Shown here piece by piece: positions 16,848 through 26,133 of a stretch of DNA of 64,000 bases. Made by a program: the position numbers and the translations under genes. This DNA comes from Citromicrobium sp. JLT1363 (GTDB lineage Bacteria; Pseudomonadota; Alphaproteobacteria; Sphingomonadales; Sphingomonadaceae): contig NZ_AEUE01000002.1 in NCBI RefSeq assembly GCF_000186705.1, positions 62,001 through 126,000 of the forward strand. The letters run 5' to 3'. The notes beneath the pieces are model-generated. The model had not been told where the DNA came from. It worked only from the letters and a program-made list of their open reading frames with translations, and did no database searches. Within the stretch, counting starts at the first letter, position 1, and each line of letters begins with the position of its first letter.

Positions 16848-18697
16848 GCCGCCGCCACATGTTTCCGGGCATGGACGAGCAGCGCGGCAAGCGCCGCAGG
16901 CGTTATGCCCGGTACCCGGCCCGCCTGAGCCAAGCTCTGGGGCCGGGTGCGGGACAAGCGTTCCACCATCTCGTTCGAGAGGCCGGGCACTTCTTGAAAG
17001 GGAAAATCAGGCTTCAAAGCGATCTTCTCGTTTGCACGCAGTTCCTTCAGCTCCGCCTCGTGCCGCGCGACGTATGGGGCATAGTGCAGGTCCTCGGCTA
17101 CCTCCGAATGCAAGCCATGCTCCGTTTCACGTGGAACAAGACCGGCCTCGGCCAGGCGCGGCAAATCGATGCCGGGATATCGGGTCCAATCCCCGAGCGG
17201 TTGGCGGCCCGCATCGTCCGTTGCGGCAAAGCCCAACATCCGCATTTCGGAAGGAGAGCGCTCCCGGCCCAGGGCCAGCTGCAGCGCTTCACGTGCCTCT
17301 TCACGCGCCTCGAACCGACGTCGCCGTCCTTCGGACACGCATCCCGCCTGGATTGCCAGCGGCGTGAGCCGGGAGGGAGCATTGTTGGCGCGCAACCGGA
17401 GCCGGTACTCCGCCCGAGCCGTCAACATGCGATAGGGTTCGCTGACACCGTGCAGGGTGAGATCGTCGACCATAACAGCCATGTAGCTATTCGCCCGATC
17501 CAGGCCTGGCTCATCCCGCCCGGCAATACGGCACGCGGCATGGAGGCCGGCGACAAGGCCCTGCGCCGCAGCCTCTTCATAACCTGTCGTCCCGTTTATC
17601 TGTCCCGCGCAATAGAGGCCTTCGAGGTCCTTCATTTGCAGCGAACGGTCCAAGGAACGCGGATCTACGTGGTCGTATTCGACGGCATAGCCCGGCTCCG
17701 CCACCCGGACCTGCTCAAGCCCCTCGATGGCCCGCAGGAAAGCCTCCTGCACATCCACGGGCAGCGAGGTGCTGATCCCGTTGGGATAGACGAGCGGCGT
17801 GTCGAGCCCCTCGGGCTCAAGAAATATCTGGTGTCCGTCACGGTCGCCGAAACGATCGATCTTGTCCTCGATCGACGGGCAATATCTGGGGCCCTGCGCA
17901 TCGATAGCGCCCGAATAGAGTGGCGAACGGGAAAGGTTGGCGCGGATGATCTCGTGAACGCGACCATTGGTGCGCGTCATCGCGCAAAACACCTGCGGGT
18001 TGACGCGTTCCGTTGACAGGGGCGACATGGTCCACTCGTCAGGGTCCGATGGCTGGACCGCCAGCCGGGCCCAATCGATCGTCCGCCCATCCAACCGAGG
18101 CGGGGTGCCCGTCTTCAAGCGCGCCAGCGGCAGCGAAGCATCCCGCAATTGCCCAGCCAGTGTCGCAGCGGCGCCCTCTGCAATACGGCCCCCTTCGAAG
18201 CGTTCCTCTCCGCGAAAAAGCACGCCGCCAAGAAACGTCCCGGTGCACAACACCGCAGCATCGCACGCCAGCTGCATGCCATCTGCGAGCGAGACTCCGC
18301 GAACCTTGCCCCCCTCGATCCGAAGGCCCGCAACCTCGCCTTCGATAACCTCGAGAGTGGGTTCACTCGCTACGCGCTCGCGCACGGCTGCGCCGAACAA
18401 ACGTCGATCTGCCTGAACTCTCGGACCCCAGACCGCGCTTCCCTTGGAGCGATTGAGCATTCGGTAATGGATCGCGCCCGCATCCGCTGCAATGCCGAGC
18501 AGGCCATCGAATGCATCGACCTCGCGCACGAGGTGCCCCTTGCCCAAACCGCCGATCGCCGGGTTGCAGCTCATCGCCCCAATCTTGGTGGCGTCCATGG
18601 TGACCAGTGCCACATGCAGGTCCATGCGCGCGGCGACACAGGCCGCCTCGACGCCGGCATGCCCGCCGCCGATGACTATTATCGGAAAGTGCCGCAT
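16844..18697 (-). CDS. mnmG: tRNA uridine-5-carboxymethylaminomethyl modification enzyme MnmG
   Basis: A 617-residue FAD enzyme that, with MnmE, modifies U34 of tRNAs reading split codon boxes. The N-terminal FAD motif is [13 protein letters not shown]; the [18 protein letters not shown] and [19 protein letters not shown] signatures are present, and the C-terminal helical domain ends at 617. The frame is open a further 7 codons, but ATG 18697 gives the standard start. Partner gene mnmE is the next gene upstream on the same strand, with a parS site in the 73-base gap. One near-parS site is inside the gene. Confidence 0.97.
   Translation of the reverse strand: MRHFPIIVIGGGHAGVEAACVAARMDLHVALVTMDATKIGAMSCNPAIGGLGKGHLVREVDAFDGLLGIAADAGAIHYRMLNRSKGSAVWGPRVQADRRLFGAAVRERVASEPTLEVIEGEVAGLRIEGGKVRGVSLADGMQLACDAAVLCTGTFLGGVLFRGEERFEGGRIAEGAAATLAGQLRDASLPLARLKTGTPPRLDGRTIDWARLAVQPSDPDEWTMSPLSTERVNPQVFCAMTRTNGRVHEIIRANLSRSPLYSGAIDAQGPRYCPSIEDKIDRFGDRDGHQIFLEPEGLDTPLVYPNGISTSLPVDVQEAFLRAIEGLEQVRVAEPGYAVEYDHVDPRSLDRSLQMKDLEGLYCAGQINGTTGYEEAAAQGLVAGLHAACRIAGRDEPGLDRANSYMAVMVDDLTLHGVSEPYRMLTARAEYRLRLRANNAPSRLTPLAIQAGCVSEGRRRRFEAREEAREALQLALGRERSPSEMRMLGFAATDDAGRQPLGDWTRYPGIDLPRLAEAGLVPRETEHGLHSEVAEDLHYAPYVARHEAELKELRANEKIALKPDFPFQEVPGLSNEMVERLSRTRPQSLAQAGRVPGITPAALAALLVHARKHVAAA
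17123..17138. other. parS-like site 3 (one mismatch)
   Basis: CGTTTCACGTGGAACA is, on the other strand, TGTTCCACGTGAAACG: one mismatch at the last position of TGTTNCACGTGAAACA. It lies inside mnmG and again codes VPRET. Binding is probable but may be weaker. Confidence 0.75.
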
Positions 18698-18742
18698 GGC
18701 ACCCCTATAAGAGCACACGAGCCCTCTCGCTAGGGGGCGAGA

Positions 18743-18758
18743 TGTTCCACGTGAAACA
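18743..18758. other. parS centromere site 4 (intergenic)
   Basis: TGTTCCACGTGAAACA fully matches the consensus. It is the only one of the four in a gap, between the mnmE stop (18771) and the mnmG start (18697). Confidence 0.95.
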
Positions 18759-18770
18759 TCCCGGGCTGAA

Positions 18771-20117
18771 TTACTTGCCTATGCAAAAACGGCCGAACAG
18801 CGAGTCCAGCATATCCTCCGTGCCCACCGTGCCGAGCATTGCATCCAGAGCGTGGCGTGCCTGGCGAAGCGCCTCCCCTGCAATCAGCAGATCCTCAACC
18901 TGCGCCGCTTCGAGCAGCTGCAGCTGCGCGGTTTGCAGCCTCTCCTTCTGACGCCGGGAAACCGCGACCTGCCCCGGTTTGGGCAATCTGTCCCGTCCCA
19001 CCTCCGAAAGCCGACCCATCAGTCGGGGAAGGCCCTCGCCCGTGACAGCCGAAACCGCAAGCGACCCCTCGCCCTTGGCTTGCCACGCAGGAACGTCGAT
19101 CATGCTCGCCACCTCGATCGCGCCTGTCGGACCCTCACCCTCCGGCCCCAGCCAGAGCACCACATCCGCGCGCGCGAGCTCCTGGCCAGCGCGAGAGATG
19201 CCAATCCGCTCGATCTCGTCCGCACCTTCATCACGCAATCCGGCGGTATCGACCAACAGGAAGGGAACACCCCCGATCGCAACCGGGCGCTCGATCGCAT
19301 CGCGGGTCGTCCCCGCAATCGGAGATACGATGGCCGCTGCCTCATCAAGAATGGCGTTGAAGAGGCTCGACTTGCCCGAATTGGGGGGGCCCGCAAGCAC
19401 AACGCGCAGCCCTTCCCGCAATCTCTCTGCCGGAGGGACCGCCAGCCACGCAGCCATCTCGTCAGCGACGCGCTTCGCTTCCGAACGCCACCCAGGTGTG
19501 GGCGCGATACCGTCCTGGTCGTCGTCCGAAAAATCCAGTTCCTGTTCGACCGCGGCGGATGCGGACAGGACGGCTTCGCGCCAATACGCAACCTCTGCCG
19601 ATGCATGACCCTTGGCCGAACTGGCCAGGACCGCACGCTGCAATTCGGTTTCGGCCGACAGCATGTCGCCCAAGGCTTCCGCCTCGAGCAGGTCCATCCG
19701 CCCGTTGAGGAAGGCACGCCGCGTAAACTCCCCTGGCTCGGCTTGCCGCAAGCCGAGGCTCGAGAGGGAACTTTCGATCGCACGGATCACGGCCCGCCCG
19801 CCATGGCAGTGAATTTCGGCGCAATCCTCGCCCGTCGCACTGTTGGGGCCGGGGAACCAGAGGACCAGCGCCTCGTCCAGCCAGCCAGCGTGCGGATCGC
19901 GTATCTGCCGCAGGCTGGCCTGACGGGGATTGGGAAGCCTGCCAGCCAGTACGTTGAGCGCCCTGCCCGACCCTGCACCCGATATTCGGATAATCGCCAC
20001 ACCGCAGGGCGGCGTACCGGAGGACAGCGCGAAAATGGTGTCCGGAGTGTCAGTCGCCAGATGTCTTCTCGCTGCCCGAGGAGCCCTTTCCGCGCGCGGA
20101 GCCGCCCGCGTTCGCAT
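18771..20117 (-). CDS. mnmE: tRNA modification GTPase MnmE
   Basis: GTPase partner of MnmG. Order: N-terminal formyl-THF-binding domain starting at DTIFALSSG, helical domain, G domain with P-loop [13 protein letters not shown] and DTAGLRD motifs, and the C-terminal FCIGK with the conserved Cys. The start is uncertain: the only ATG in frame is at 20117 and would give 448 residues with a 20-residue arginine-rich extension read through the end of the upstream DUF6489 gene. Family alignment would start near DTIFALSSG, where the only plausible codon is CTG at 20058-20060, after a GAGA-like site. The family function is certain, the N-terminus is not. Confidence 0.93.
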   Translation of the reverse strand: MRTRAAPRAERAPRAARRHLATDTPDTIFALSSGTPPCGVAIIRISGAGSGRALNVLAGRLPNPRQASLRQIRDPHAGWLDEALVLWFPGPNSATGEDCAEIHCHGGRAVIRAIESSLSSLGLRQAEPGEFTRRAFLNGRMDLLEAEALGDMLSAETELQRAVLASSAKGHASAEVAYWREAVLSASAAVEQELDFSDDDQDGIAPTPGWRSEAKRVADEMAAWLAVPPAERLREGLRVVLAGPPNSGKSSLFNAILDEAAAIVSPIAGTTRDAIERPVAIGGVPFLLVDTAGLRDEGADEIERIGISRAGQELARADVVLWLGPEGEGPTGAIEVASMIDVPAWQAKGEGSLAVSAVTGEGLPRLMGRLSEVGRDRLPKPGQVAVSRRQKERLQTAQLQLLEAAQVEDLLIAGEALRQARHALDAMLGTVGTEDMLDSLFGRFCIGK

Positions 20118-20325
20118 CCATGAACGCCTGGAACATCTTCAGGCCCGCCTGCCCCATGGGGGCCATTGTCCGCGCCAGTTCCTGCAGCTGATCCGGGTTG
20201 GAAACGCCGCGCATGGCGCGCTCCATCCCTTCGGAATAGGCTGCCTGCGCCTTGCTCAGATCGGGCAGACCCATGAAGGCCCGCGCCTCTTCCGGCGTAC
20301 AATCGATTTCCACGTGGACCTTCAT
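20050..20325 (-). CDS. DUF6489 family small protein
   Basis: A 91-residue soluble protein starting MKVHVEIDCTPEEARAFMGLPDL, with a helical middle ([27 protein letters not shown]) and a Gly/Ser/Lys-rich tail. It resembles the DUF6489 family found beside mnmE in sphingomonads; the role is unknown. The ATG at 20325 follows GGAGAAATCTCA. Its 3' end overlaps the ATG-started form of mnmE by 68 bases, or the CTG-started form by 11 bases. Confidence 0.75.
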   Translation of the reverse strand: MKVHVEIDCTPEEARAFMGLPDLSKAQAAYSEGMERAMRGVSNPDQLQELARTMAPMGQAGLKMFQAFMDANAGGSARGKGSSGSEKTSGD

Positions 20326-20417
20326 TGAGATTTCTCCGTTACCTCTCCAGACAGGTATTTGGGCGGCCCTTCCGGTCCGCGCAAGCACGGCTATCGACGA
20401 AAGACGGGAGCACATCG

Positions 20418-21113
20418 ATGAGCGAAACGACACGGATTACCACCCTCGACGGCAACAAGGACTTCATGGCCTATGTCGCGCGGCCCGAAGGCACGCCGCG
20501 TGCGGCCATCGTCGTCATCCAGGAAATCTTCGGCGTGAACGCAGGCATTCGCCGCAAATGCGATCTGCTGGCCGAAGACGGTTATCTGGCAGTTGCTCCG
20601 GACCTCTTCTGGCAGCTTGGCGAGGGTATCGAGCTCGATCCCGATATCGAACCGGAATTCCAGAAGGCCCTCGATCTGATGGGCAAGTTCGATCAGGACG
20701 CGGGCGTCAGGGATATCGAAGCGACGATCAAATGGGCGCGCGAGGATAGCGGCAAGAAGGTCGGTGCTGTCGGCTACTGCCTCGGCGGGCGCCTGGCCTA
20801 CATGACCGCGGCCCGGACCGATTCGGATGCCTCGGTCGGGTATTACGCGGTGGGTATCGACAACCTGCTGCGCGAAAAGGACGCCATTGCAAATCCGCTC
20901 ATGCTCCATATCCCGACCGAAGACGGCTTCGTGGACAAGGAAACGCAAAAGGCGATGCACGAAGGGCTGGACGATCACCCGAAGGTGACGCTGTACGATT
21001 ATGAAGGCATGGACCACGGCTTCGCTACGCAGTTCGGCAAGCGCCGGAACGAAGAATGCGCACAGCTTGCCGACAAGCGCACGAGCGAATTCTTCGCCGA
21101 GCATCTCGGATGA
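20418..21113 (+). CDS. Dienelactone hydrolase family protein
   Basis: A 231-residue cytosolic alpha/beta hydrolase. Seen: the oxyanion region IVVIQEIFGVN, the nucleophile motif GYCLGG with a cysteine in place of serine as in true dienelactone hydrolases, and the C-terminal Asp (PTEDGFVDKET) and His (MDHGFA). The substrate is unknown; many members are not in aromatic pathways and none is visible here. ATG 20418 is the first start giving the family N-terminus. The stop overlaps the next gene by 4 bases. Confidence 0.88.
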   Translation: MSETTRITTLDGNKDFMAYVARPEGTPRAAIVVIQEIFGVNAGIRRKCDLLAEDGYLAVAPDLFWQLGEGIELDPDIEPEFQKALDLMGKFDQDAGVRDIEATIKWAREDSGKKVGAVGYCLGGRLAYMTAARTDSDASVGYYAVGIDNLLREKDAIANPLMLHIPTEDGFVDKETQKAMHEGLDDHPKVTLYDYEGMDHGFATQFGKRRNEECAQLADKRTSEFFAEHLG

Positions 21114-21511
21114 ACGCGACCGCCCGGGGCCTCGCCCAGTGGCACACCCTTGCCACCGCCCCAGATCCGGAAAGACTCGCAGGGCTCGTGGCAGAGGATG
21201 CGGTCTTCCACTCTCCCGTCGTGCATACACCACAGGAGGGCCGCAAGCTGGTGGTTGCCTATCTGAGCGCAGCCGCCGCCACGCTGGGCCAGGGTCAATT
21301 CCGCTATGTCCGCGAGATCGTCGACGGGCGCGATGCGATGCTCGAATTCACCTGCATCCTCGATGATATCCACGTGAACGGCGTCGATATCATCCGATTC
21401 GACGAAGACGGGAAGATCGAGGACTTCAAGGTGATGATCCGCCCGATCAAGGCAGTGAACAAGGTTTGGGAAATGATGGCCGCGCAGCTGGAAAAGACAT
21501 CCGCTTCATAG
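21110..21511 (+). CDS. NTF2-like (SnoaL-type) small protein
   Basis: A 133-residue protein with the cone-shaped NTF2-like fold pattern: N-terminal helix, VAEDAVFHSP strand, VVAYLSAAAATLG helix, and beta strands ending in EDFKVMIRPIKAVNKVWEMM. No catalytic assignment is possible. ATGA overlap with the dienelactone hydrolase gene suggests a joint role on a small substrate. It converges with the AAA gene with a 6-base overlap. Confidence 0.75.
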   Translation: MNATARGLAQWHTLATAPDPERLAGLVAEDAVFHSPVVHTPQEGRKLVVAYLSAAAATLGQGQFRYVREIVDGRDAMLEFTCILDDIHVNGVDIIRFDEDGKIEDFKVMIRPIKAVNKVWEMMAAQLEKTSAS

Positions 21512-22024
21512 CCTCTCAATCACAAAGGCTGCGCGGGTCGCGGGATCGGCAAAGGGCAGCGTGATCGGGCTATAGCCATAGTCGCGCCATGCGCGGAGCA
21601 CCGCCGCATCGCTTTCGACCGCCTCCTCCCAGGTCTGAATCCGCTCGTCGTCCTGGCGGTAAATCTCGCGCCAGGGCGGCGCGTGGAAGACCGGCCCCTC
21701 GTATCGATACTTGCGGCACACGGCGTTGATCGCAGGCGGAACGGGCAGCCCTTCCAGCCTCAGGAAACCGACGATATCGGCAAAACCGCGATCGAACAGG
21801 ATCGGCGCATCGCCCTCCCCTGCGCGCTCCCACGAAGCACACTGCGCCTCGAGCATGGCGAGCGCGAAGTCTGTCGGCCGCTCCGCGCGCATCTCCATGC
21901 CACCGGGGGCCTGGAGGATCGCCCGCGCGACCTCCTCCCCCGTAGCAACTCCGCGCCGCGCCACCTCGGCCAGCAGGGTCGACTTGCCCGACCCCGGCGC
22001 CCCGGTCACCACGGCGCGGTGCAT
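21506..22024 (-). CDS. AAA_28-type small P-loop ATPase/kinase-like protein
   Basis: A 172-residue protein with Walker A GAPGSGKST (8-16), then a GEEVARAIL segment and a DRGFADIVGFL motif typical of AAA_28 / NadR-like NTPases. The Walker B may be in APILFDRG. Function unknown, possibly a small-molecule kinase. It lies 4 bases beyond the rho stop on the same strand and may be cotranscribed. Confidence 0.78.
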   Translation of the reverse strand: MHRAVVTGAPGSGKSTLLAEVARRGVATGEEVARAILQAPGGMEMRAERPTDFALAMLEAQCASWERAGEGDAPILFDRGFADIVGFLRLEGLPVPPAINAVCRKYRYEGPVFHAPPWREIYRQDDERIQTWEEAVESDAAVLRAWRDYGYSPITLPFADPATRAAFVIERL

Positions 22025-22028
22025 GATC

Positions 22029-23294
22029 CTACTGGTTCATGGTGTCGAAGAAGTCTTCGTTGGTCTTCGAATCCTTCATCTTGTCGAGGAGGAACTCCAT
22101 CGAATCGATGGTGCCCATCTGCATGAGGATACGGCGCAGCACCCACATCTTGGAGAGCTTGTCCTTCTCGACCAGCAGCTCTTCCTTGCGCGTGCCGGAC
22201 TTGCCGACGTCGAGCGCGGGGAAGATGCGCTTGTCCGCGACCTTTCGATCGAGGACGATTTCCGAGTTGCCGGTGCCCTTGAACTCTTCGAAGATCACCT
22301 CGTCCATGCGGCTGCCCGTATCGATCAGCGCAGTGGCGATGATGGAGAGCGAACCGCCCTCCTCGATGTTACGCGCAGCGCCGAAGAAGCGCTTGGGCCG
22401 CTGGAGTGCATTGGCATCCACACCGCCCGTCAGCACCTTGCCCGAGCTGGGCACGACGGTGTTGTAGGCCCGGCCCAGACGCGTGATCGAATCGAGCAGG
22501 ATCACGACATCACGCTTGTGCTCGACCAGACGCTTGGCCTTCTCGATTACCATTTCCGCCACCTGCACGTGGCGCTGCGCGGGTTCGTCGAAGGTCGAGG
22601 AAATAACCTCGCCGTTCACCGACCGCTGCATGTCGGTCACTTCTTCCGGCCGCTCGTCGACCAGCAGGACCAGCAGGAAGACTTCCGGATGGTTATCCGT
22701 GATGGCCTTGGCGATATTCTGCAGCAGCACGGTCTTACCCGTACGCGGCGGCGCCACGATCAGCGCGCGCTGGCCCTTGCCCTGCGGCGAAATGATGTCG
22801 ATCACCCGCGCGCTCTTGTCCTTCACCGTCGGATCGAGCGTGTCGAGCGACAGCTTTTCTTCCGGATAGAGCGGCGTCAGATTGTCGAAATTCGTCCGCA
22901 TCCGCACGGCTTCGGGATCGTCGAAGTTTACCGACGTCAGCTTGGTCAGCGCGAAATAGCGTTCGCCCTCACGCGGAGCGCGGATTTCGCCCTCCACGGT
23001 ATCACCCGTGCGCAGCGCCCATTTGCGGATCTGGTTGGGCGAAACATAGATGTCGTCCGGGCCGGCAAGGTAGTTGGCCTCGGGCGAGCGAAGGAAGCCG
23101 AAGCCATCCTGCAGCACCTCGATGGTGCCGATGCCCATGATCTGTTCGTCGTATTCCTCATCCTCGGCGAGTTCGCGCAGGATGCAGAACATCAGGTCCT
23201 GACGGCGCATGGTGCCCGCGGCTTCCACCCCGAGCTCTTCCGCCATGCTTACGAGGTCGGCGGGCGCCTTCTTCTTTAAGTCTTTGAGATGCAT
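22029..23294 (-). CDS. rho: Transcription termination factor Rho
   Basis: A 421-residue hexameric RNA helicase that ends transcription. N-terminal helix bundle (1-45), RNA-binding cold-shock-like domain with [12 protein letters not shown], ATPase domain with Walker A PPRTGKT, Walker [12 protein letters not shown] and the R-loop [11 protein letters not shown]. Full length. Upstream, the 194-base leader between hemJ and rho has an 8-bp inverted repeat (23397-23421); Rho often controls itself in its leader. Confidence 0.98.
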   Translation of the reverse strand: MHLKDLKKKAPADLVSMAEELGVEAAGTMRRQDLMFCILRELAEDEEYDEQIMGIGTIEVLQDGFGFLRSPEANYLAGPDDIYVSPNQIRKWALRTGDTVEGEIRAPREGERYFALTKLTSVNFDDPEAVRMRTNFDNLTPLYPEEKLSLDTLDPTVKDKSARVIDIISPQGKGQRALIVAPPRTGKTVLLQNIAKAITDNHPEVFLLVLLVDERPEEVTDMQRSVNGEVISSTFDEPAQRHVQVAEMVIEKAKRLVEHKRDVVILLDSITRLGRAYNTVVPSSGKVLTGGVDANALQRPKRFFGAARNIEEGGSLSIIATALIDTGSRMDEVIFEEFKGTGNSEIVLDRKVADKRIFPALDVGKSGTRKEELLVEKDKLSKMWVLRRILMQMGTIDSMEFLLDKMKDSKTNEDFFDTMNQ

Positions 23295-23396
23295 AGATAA
23301 TCAGTCCGAAAAATGACGAGCCGAACCCATCGAATTGCGCGGAATCTTCTAGGTGCTTGGGGAAAGCGAAAGATTGCTGACACGGCATGAAAGCCG

Positions 23397-23421
23397 CGAT
23401 GCCCGGCTGGGTTGGGCATCG
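23397..23421 (-). terminator. Inverted repeat in the rho leader (terminator or attenuator candidate)
   Basis: CGATGCCC (23397-23404) and GGGCATCG (23414-23421) form a perfect 8-bp stem with a 9-base loop between hemJ and rho. On the minus strand it is followed by only a short T-run (TTTC), so it could partly end hemE-hemJ transcription or act in the rho leader. Confidence 0.4.
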
Positions 23422-23488
23422 AAATAGGTCTATCGCGCGCTCAGGTCAATCGAGCTTCACGCACAAAATGTCGCTCGCGCCCTATCGA

Positions 23489-23932
23489 TCAGAAGGGTTT
23501 CACGACCACCAGCACGACGATCAGGGCCAGCAGGATCGCGGGTACCTCACCCACCAGGCGCAGGCGCTTTTCCGCCATCGGCCGCGCACCCTTCGCCATC
23601 TTCTTCGAGAGCGCGACCATGTACCCGTGGTACCCGCTCAGGATCAGCACGAGCAGCAGCTTGCCATGGAACCATCCATCGTCCCACGCGCCCACCGTCA
23701 CCGAGAGCAGCAGGCCGAGAACCCATGTCACGACGATGCTGGGCGTCAGAATGATATTGGCAAGCTGACGCGTGCGGCCGGCCCACAGCGCTTCCTCGTC
23801 CGATCCTGGCGCGGCGGCGTGCATGTAGACCAGCTGGCGCGGCAGAATGAACAGGCCGGCCATCCAGAACACCATGAAAATGATGTGCCCCGCCTTGAGC
23901 CAGAAATAGAGCATACCGAGTGTTTCCTGCAT
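23489..23932 (-). CDS. hemJ: Protoporphyrinogen oxidase HemJ
   Basis: A 147-residue membrane protein with four hydrophobic segments and the family motifs LKAGHIIFMVFWMAGLFILPR, including the conserved His near the start of the first segment. HemJ converts protoporphyrinogen IX to protoporphyrin IX in bacteria that lack HemY or HemG. It is 18 bases after hemE on the same strand, which supports a haem role over other CopD-like annotations. Confidence 0.92.
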   Translation of the reverse strand: MQETLGMLYFWLKAGHIIFMVFWMAGLFILPRQLVYMHAAAPGSDEEALWAGRTRQLANIILTPSIVVTWVLGLLLSVTVGAWDDGWFHGKLLLVLILSGYHGYMVALSKKMAKGARPMAEKRLRLVGEVPAILLALIVVLVVVKPF

Positions 23933-23950
23933 GGCTCAGCGCTCTACCGC

Positions 23951-24982
23951 CTATGCCCCGCGCTGCCAATCACGAACCGTCGCCAACGCCCGTTCGACAT
24001 GCGCGATGGGCGTGCGCCGGTCGATTCCGTGGCCCAGATTGAACACATGCGGCCGCCCCGAGAAGGCTTCGAGAATCGTCAGGATACGCGGCTCCAGCCG
24101 GTCCGATCCGGCCAGCAGCAACAGCGGATCTAGATTGCCCTGAACGGGCATGCCTTCGGGCAGGACGGAGTGAGCCCAGGCAGGGTCTACCGTTTCGTCC
24201 ACCCCGACCGCGTCCACACCGGTCTGGCGAGCATAGACCGGCAGTTTCTCCCCCGCGCCCTTGGGGAAACCGATGATCGGCGTATCGGGATGCGATTCCT
24301 TCAAGGCTGCAACGATCGCCGCATTGGGCGCGATGACCCAGCGATCGAACTCGTCCGGGGCAAGGCTGCCCGCCCAGCTGTCGAACAGCTGCACCGCCTC
24401 TGCCCCCGCATCGATCTGGCCGCGCAGATAGGAGATCGTGTGGTCGCCCACCGCGGTGAGGATGGCGGCGAGCATATCGGGATCGCGGTAGGCCATGGCC
24501 CGCGCGTCGTGCTGATCCCGGCTCCCTTCGCCCGCAATCATGTAAGTCGCCACGGTCCACGGGCTGCCTGCAAAGCCCAGCATGGTCACATCTTCGACCA
24601 GCTGCGCCCTGCACCGCCGCACCGTTTCGTAGACCGGATCGAAGCGGGTGGTATCCGCCGTCAGATCACCGAGGCTGGCGTCCACCAGCGGGGGAGAAAG
24701 CTTCGGCCCCTCCCCTGCGAGAAACTCGAGGTGCTGGCCCATGGCATGCGGAACGATCAGGATGTCGGAGAACAGGATCGCGCCATCGAACCCGAAGCGC
24801 CGGATCGGTTGAAGGGTGACCTCGCACGCAGCCTCGCTGTCGTACACCAGATCGAGGAACCCGCCCTTGTCCGCGCGCAACTCGCGGTATTCGGGCAGGT
24901 AACGCCCCGCCTGGCGCATGAACCAGACGGGCGGGGTCGCGGGCAGAGCACCGCGCAGGCAATCGAGAAGTGGGCCGGGCAT
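23951..24982 (-). CDS. hemE: Uroporphyrinogen decarboxylase
   Basis: A 343-residue cytosolic enzyme removing four acetate carboxyls from uroporphyrinogen III. Conserved PPVWFMRQAGRYLPEYR (16-33) and the active-site region DGAILFSDIL are intact. Its start abuts the AT-rich side of the probable replication origin, the same position hemE has beside Cori in Caulobacter. Confidence 0.97.
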   Translation of the reverse strand: MPGPLLDCLRGALPATPPVWFMRQAGRYLPEYRELRADKGGFLDLVYDSEAACEVTLQPIRRFGFDGAILFSDILIVPHAMGQHLEFLAGEGPKLSPPLVDASLGDLTADTTRFDPVYETVRRCRAQLVEDVTMLGFAGSPWTVATYMIAGEGSRDQHDARAMAYRDPDMLAAILTAVGDHTISYLRGQIDAGAEAVQLFDSWAGSLAPDEFDRWVIAPNAAIVAALKESHPDTPIIGFPKGAGEKLPVYARQTGVDAVGVDETVDPAWAHSVLPEGMPVQGNLDPLLLLAGSDRLEPRILTILEAFSGRPHVFNLGHGIDRRTPIAHVERALATVRDWQRGA

Positions 24983-25296
24983 GTCTCTAACTAACCTAAT
25001 AAATTATATTAGTAATAGATGGATGATAGAAGTTGGGCCTGTGGACAGGGGTGAAAACCCTGTCCTGCACATGGCCTGCGAAAAACTCGGACGCGTCCTC
25101 CACCATCCGACTCGCCGAATATCCATCGTCAAACGGAACTTATCCCCCTTCTGAGTCGGGTGTCGATAAGCACGCCATCTGTGGGCAGACTCCCTGCGCA
25201 AATCCGGCTCGCAATGTTCACGATCTGCGTGCCGGACTTGTCCTTGCATCAGTGAAGTGGTTTATCCCGGCATCTGTCCACAACCCGGATCGCACC
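24983..25296. other. Probable chromosomal replication origin (oriC), gene-free
   Basis: This 314-base gap between hemE and the PPDK-regulator gene matches the Caulobacter origin by gene order. It holds an AT-rich tract at 24985-25030, unusual for the window, with CTAATA/TATTAG (24996-25012). A perfect 8-bp inverted repeat GGACAGGG/CCCTGTCC spans 25043-25065. DnaA-box-like 9-mers relative to TTATCCACA: 25161-25169 (minus, TTATCGACA, one mismatch), 25040-25048 (minus, CTGTCCACA, two), 25140-25148 (TTATCCCCC, two), 25274-25282 (CTGTCCACA, two). GANTC sites are at 25109, 25153 and 25188. Genes on both sides point away from it. Origin function is inference. Confidence 0.75.
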
Positions 25297-26133
25297 TTGG
25301 CGCGCACGCATCTGCATCTCTTTTCCGATTCGACCGGCGAAACGCTGCAGATGGTCGCGAATGCAGCCCTTGCCCAGTTCGAAGGCGTGGACGTCGTCCG
25401 CCATTTCTGGCCCATGGTCCGCTCGCGCCAGCATCTGGACCGCATCGTTCCCGAACTGGAAAAGATGCCGGGCCTGATTCTCTACACGCTGGTGAACGAA
25501 GAAACGCGCAAGGCCCTGGAAGAGAAATGCCGCCAGCTTGCACTGCCCGCGGTGGATGCGCTGGGCGAAGTGACCGCGGTGCTCGAAACGCAGTTTGGCC
25601 AGGAAGCGCACGGGCGCCCCGGACGCCAGCACCGTATGGACGACGCGTATTTCCGGCGGGTCGATGCCATTCACTACACGATCGCGCATGACGACGGCGT
25701 GGGCAGCGAACAGTGGCACAAGGCCGACATCGTCCTCGCCGGAGTTTCGCGCACCTCGAAAACACCCACAAGCATCTATCTCGCCAACCGGGGCTACAAG
25801 ACGGCCAATATCCCGCTGGTCATGGAAAGCCCCCCGCCCCCGGTTCTGTTCGAACTGAACGGGCCGCTGGTCGTCGGGCTGACCACCGCGCCGGAGCGGC
25901 TGGTGCAGATCCGCCGCAACCGGCTGCTGACGCTGAACGAGGAATCGCAAACCAGCTATGCCGAGCATGAGCGGGTGGAAGAGGAAATCCGGTTCGCACG
26001 GCGCATGTTCGCCGACAATAACTGGCCGGTCATCGACGTGACCCGCCGATCCATCGAGGAAACGGCTGCGGCGATCATCAAGCTGATGAACGATCACAAG
26101 ATGCGCGCCAAGCCGCAGGAGAAGCCGATATGA
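25297..26133 (+). CDS. Pyruvate, phosphate dikinase / PEP synthase regulatory protein (DUF299)
   Basis: A 278-residue bifunctional kinase/pyrophosphorylase controlling PPDK or PEP synthase by ADP-dependent phosphorylation and phosphate-dependent reversal. Motifs: HLHLFSDSTGETL at the N-terminus and P-loop-like GVSRTSKTPTS. Family members normally begin just before HLHL, which TTG 25297 reproduces; the frame is open to 25033, and GTG 25252 is another option but would run through a DnaA-box-like site. It is the RP001-type gene that flanks oriC in alphaproteobacteria. The stop overlaps maf by 4 bases. Confidence 0.9.
   Translation: MARTHLHLFSDSTGETLQMVANAALAQFEGVDVVRHFWPMVRSRQHLDRIVPELEKMPGLILYTLVNEETRKALEEKCRQLALPAVDALGEVTAVLETQFGQEAHGRPGRQHRMDDAYFRRVDAIHYTIAHDDGVGSEQWHKADIVLAGVSRTSKTPTSIYLANRGYKTANIPLVMESPPPPVLFELNGPLVVGLTTAPERLVQIRRNRLLTLNEESQTSYAEHERVEEEIRFARRMFADNNWPVIDVTRRSIEETAAAIIKLMNDHKMRAKPQEKPI

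Noticed and set aside
17286-17295. Further CTTCACGTG word in mnmG as a fifth parS
   Set aside because: Only half of the palindrome is present (CTTCACGTGCC); the right arm does not match.
16643-18016. 457-codon plus-strand frame across rsmG and mnmG
   Set aside because: Antisense to two conserved genes; begins within a parS site by chance.
24985-25020. CtrA site in the AT-rich tract of the origin
   Set aside because: No pair of TTAA words at N7 spacing; CTAA and TTAG words only.
25161-25189. TGTGGGCAG at 25180 as a further DnaA box
   Set aside because: Three mismatches to TTATCCACA on the minus strand, too weak to count.
25033-25296. 88-codon N-terminal extension of the PPDK regulator
   Set aside because: Not family-like, rich in Ser/Thr/Pro/Cys and covering the origin motifs; the conserved protein begins at HLHLFSDSTGETL.
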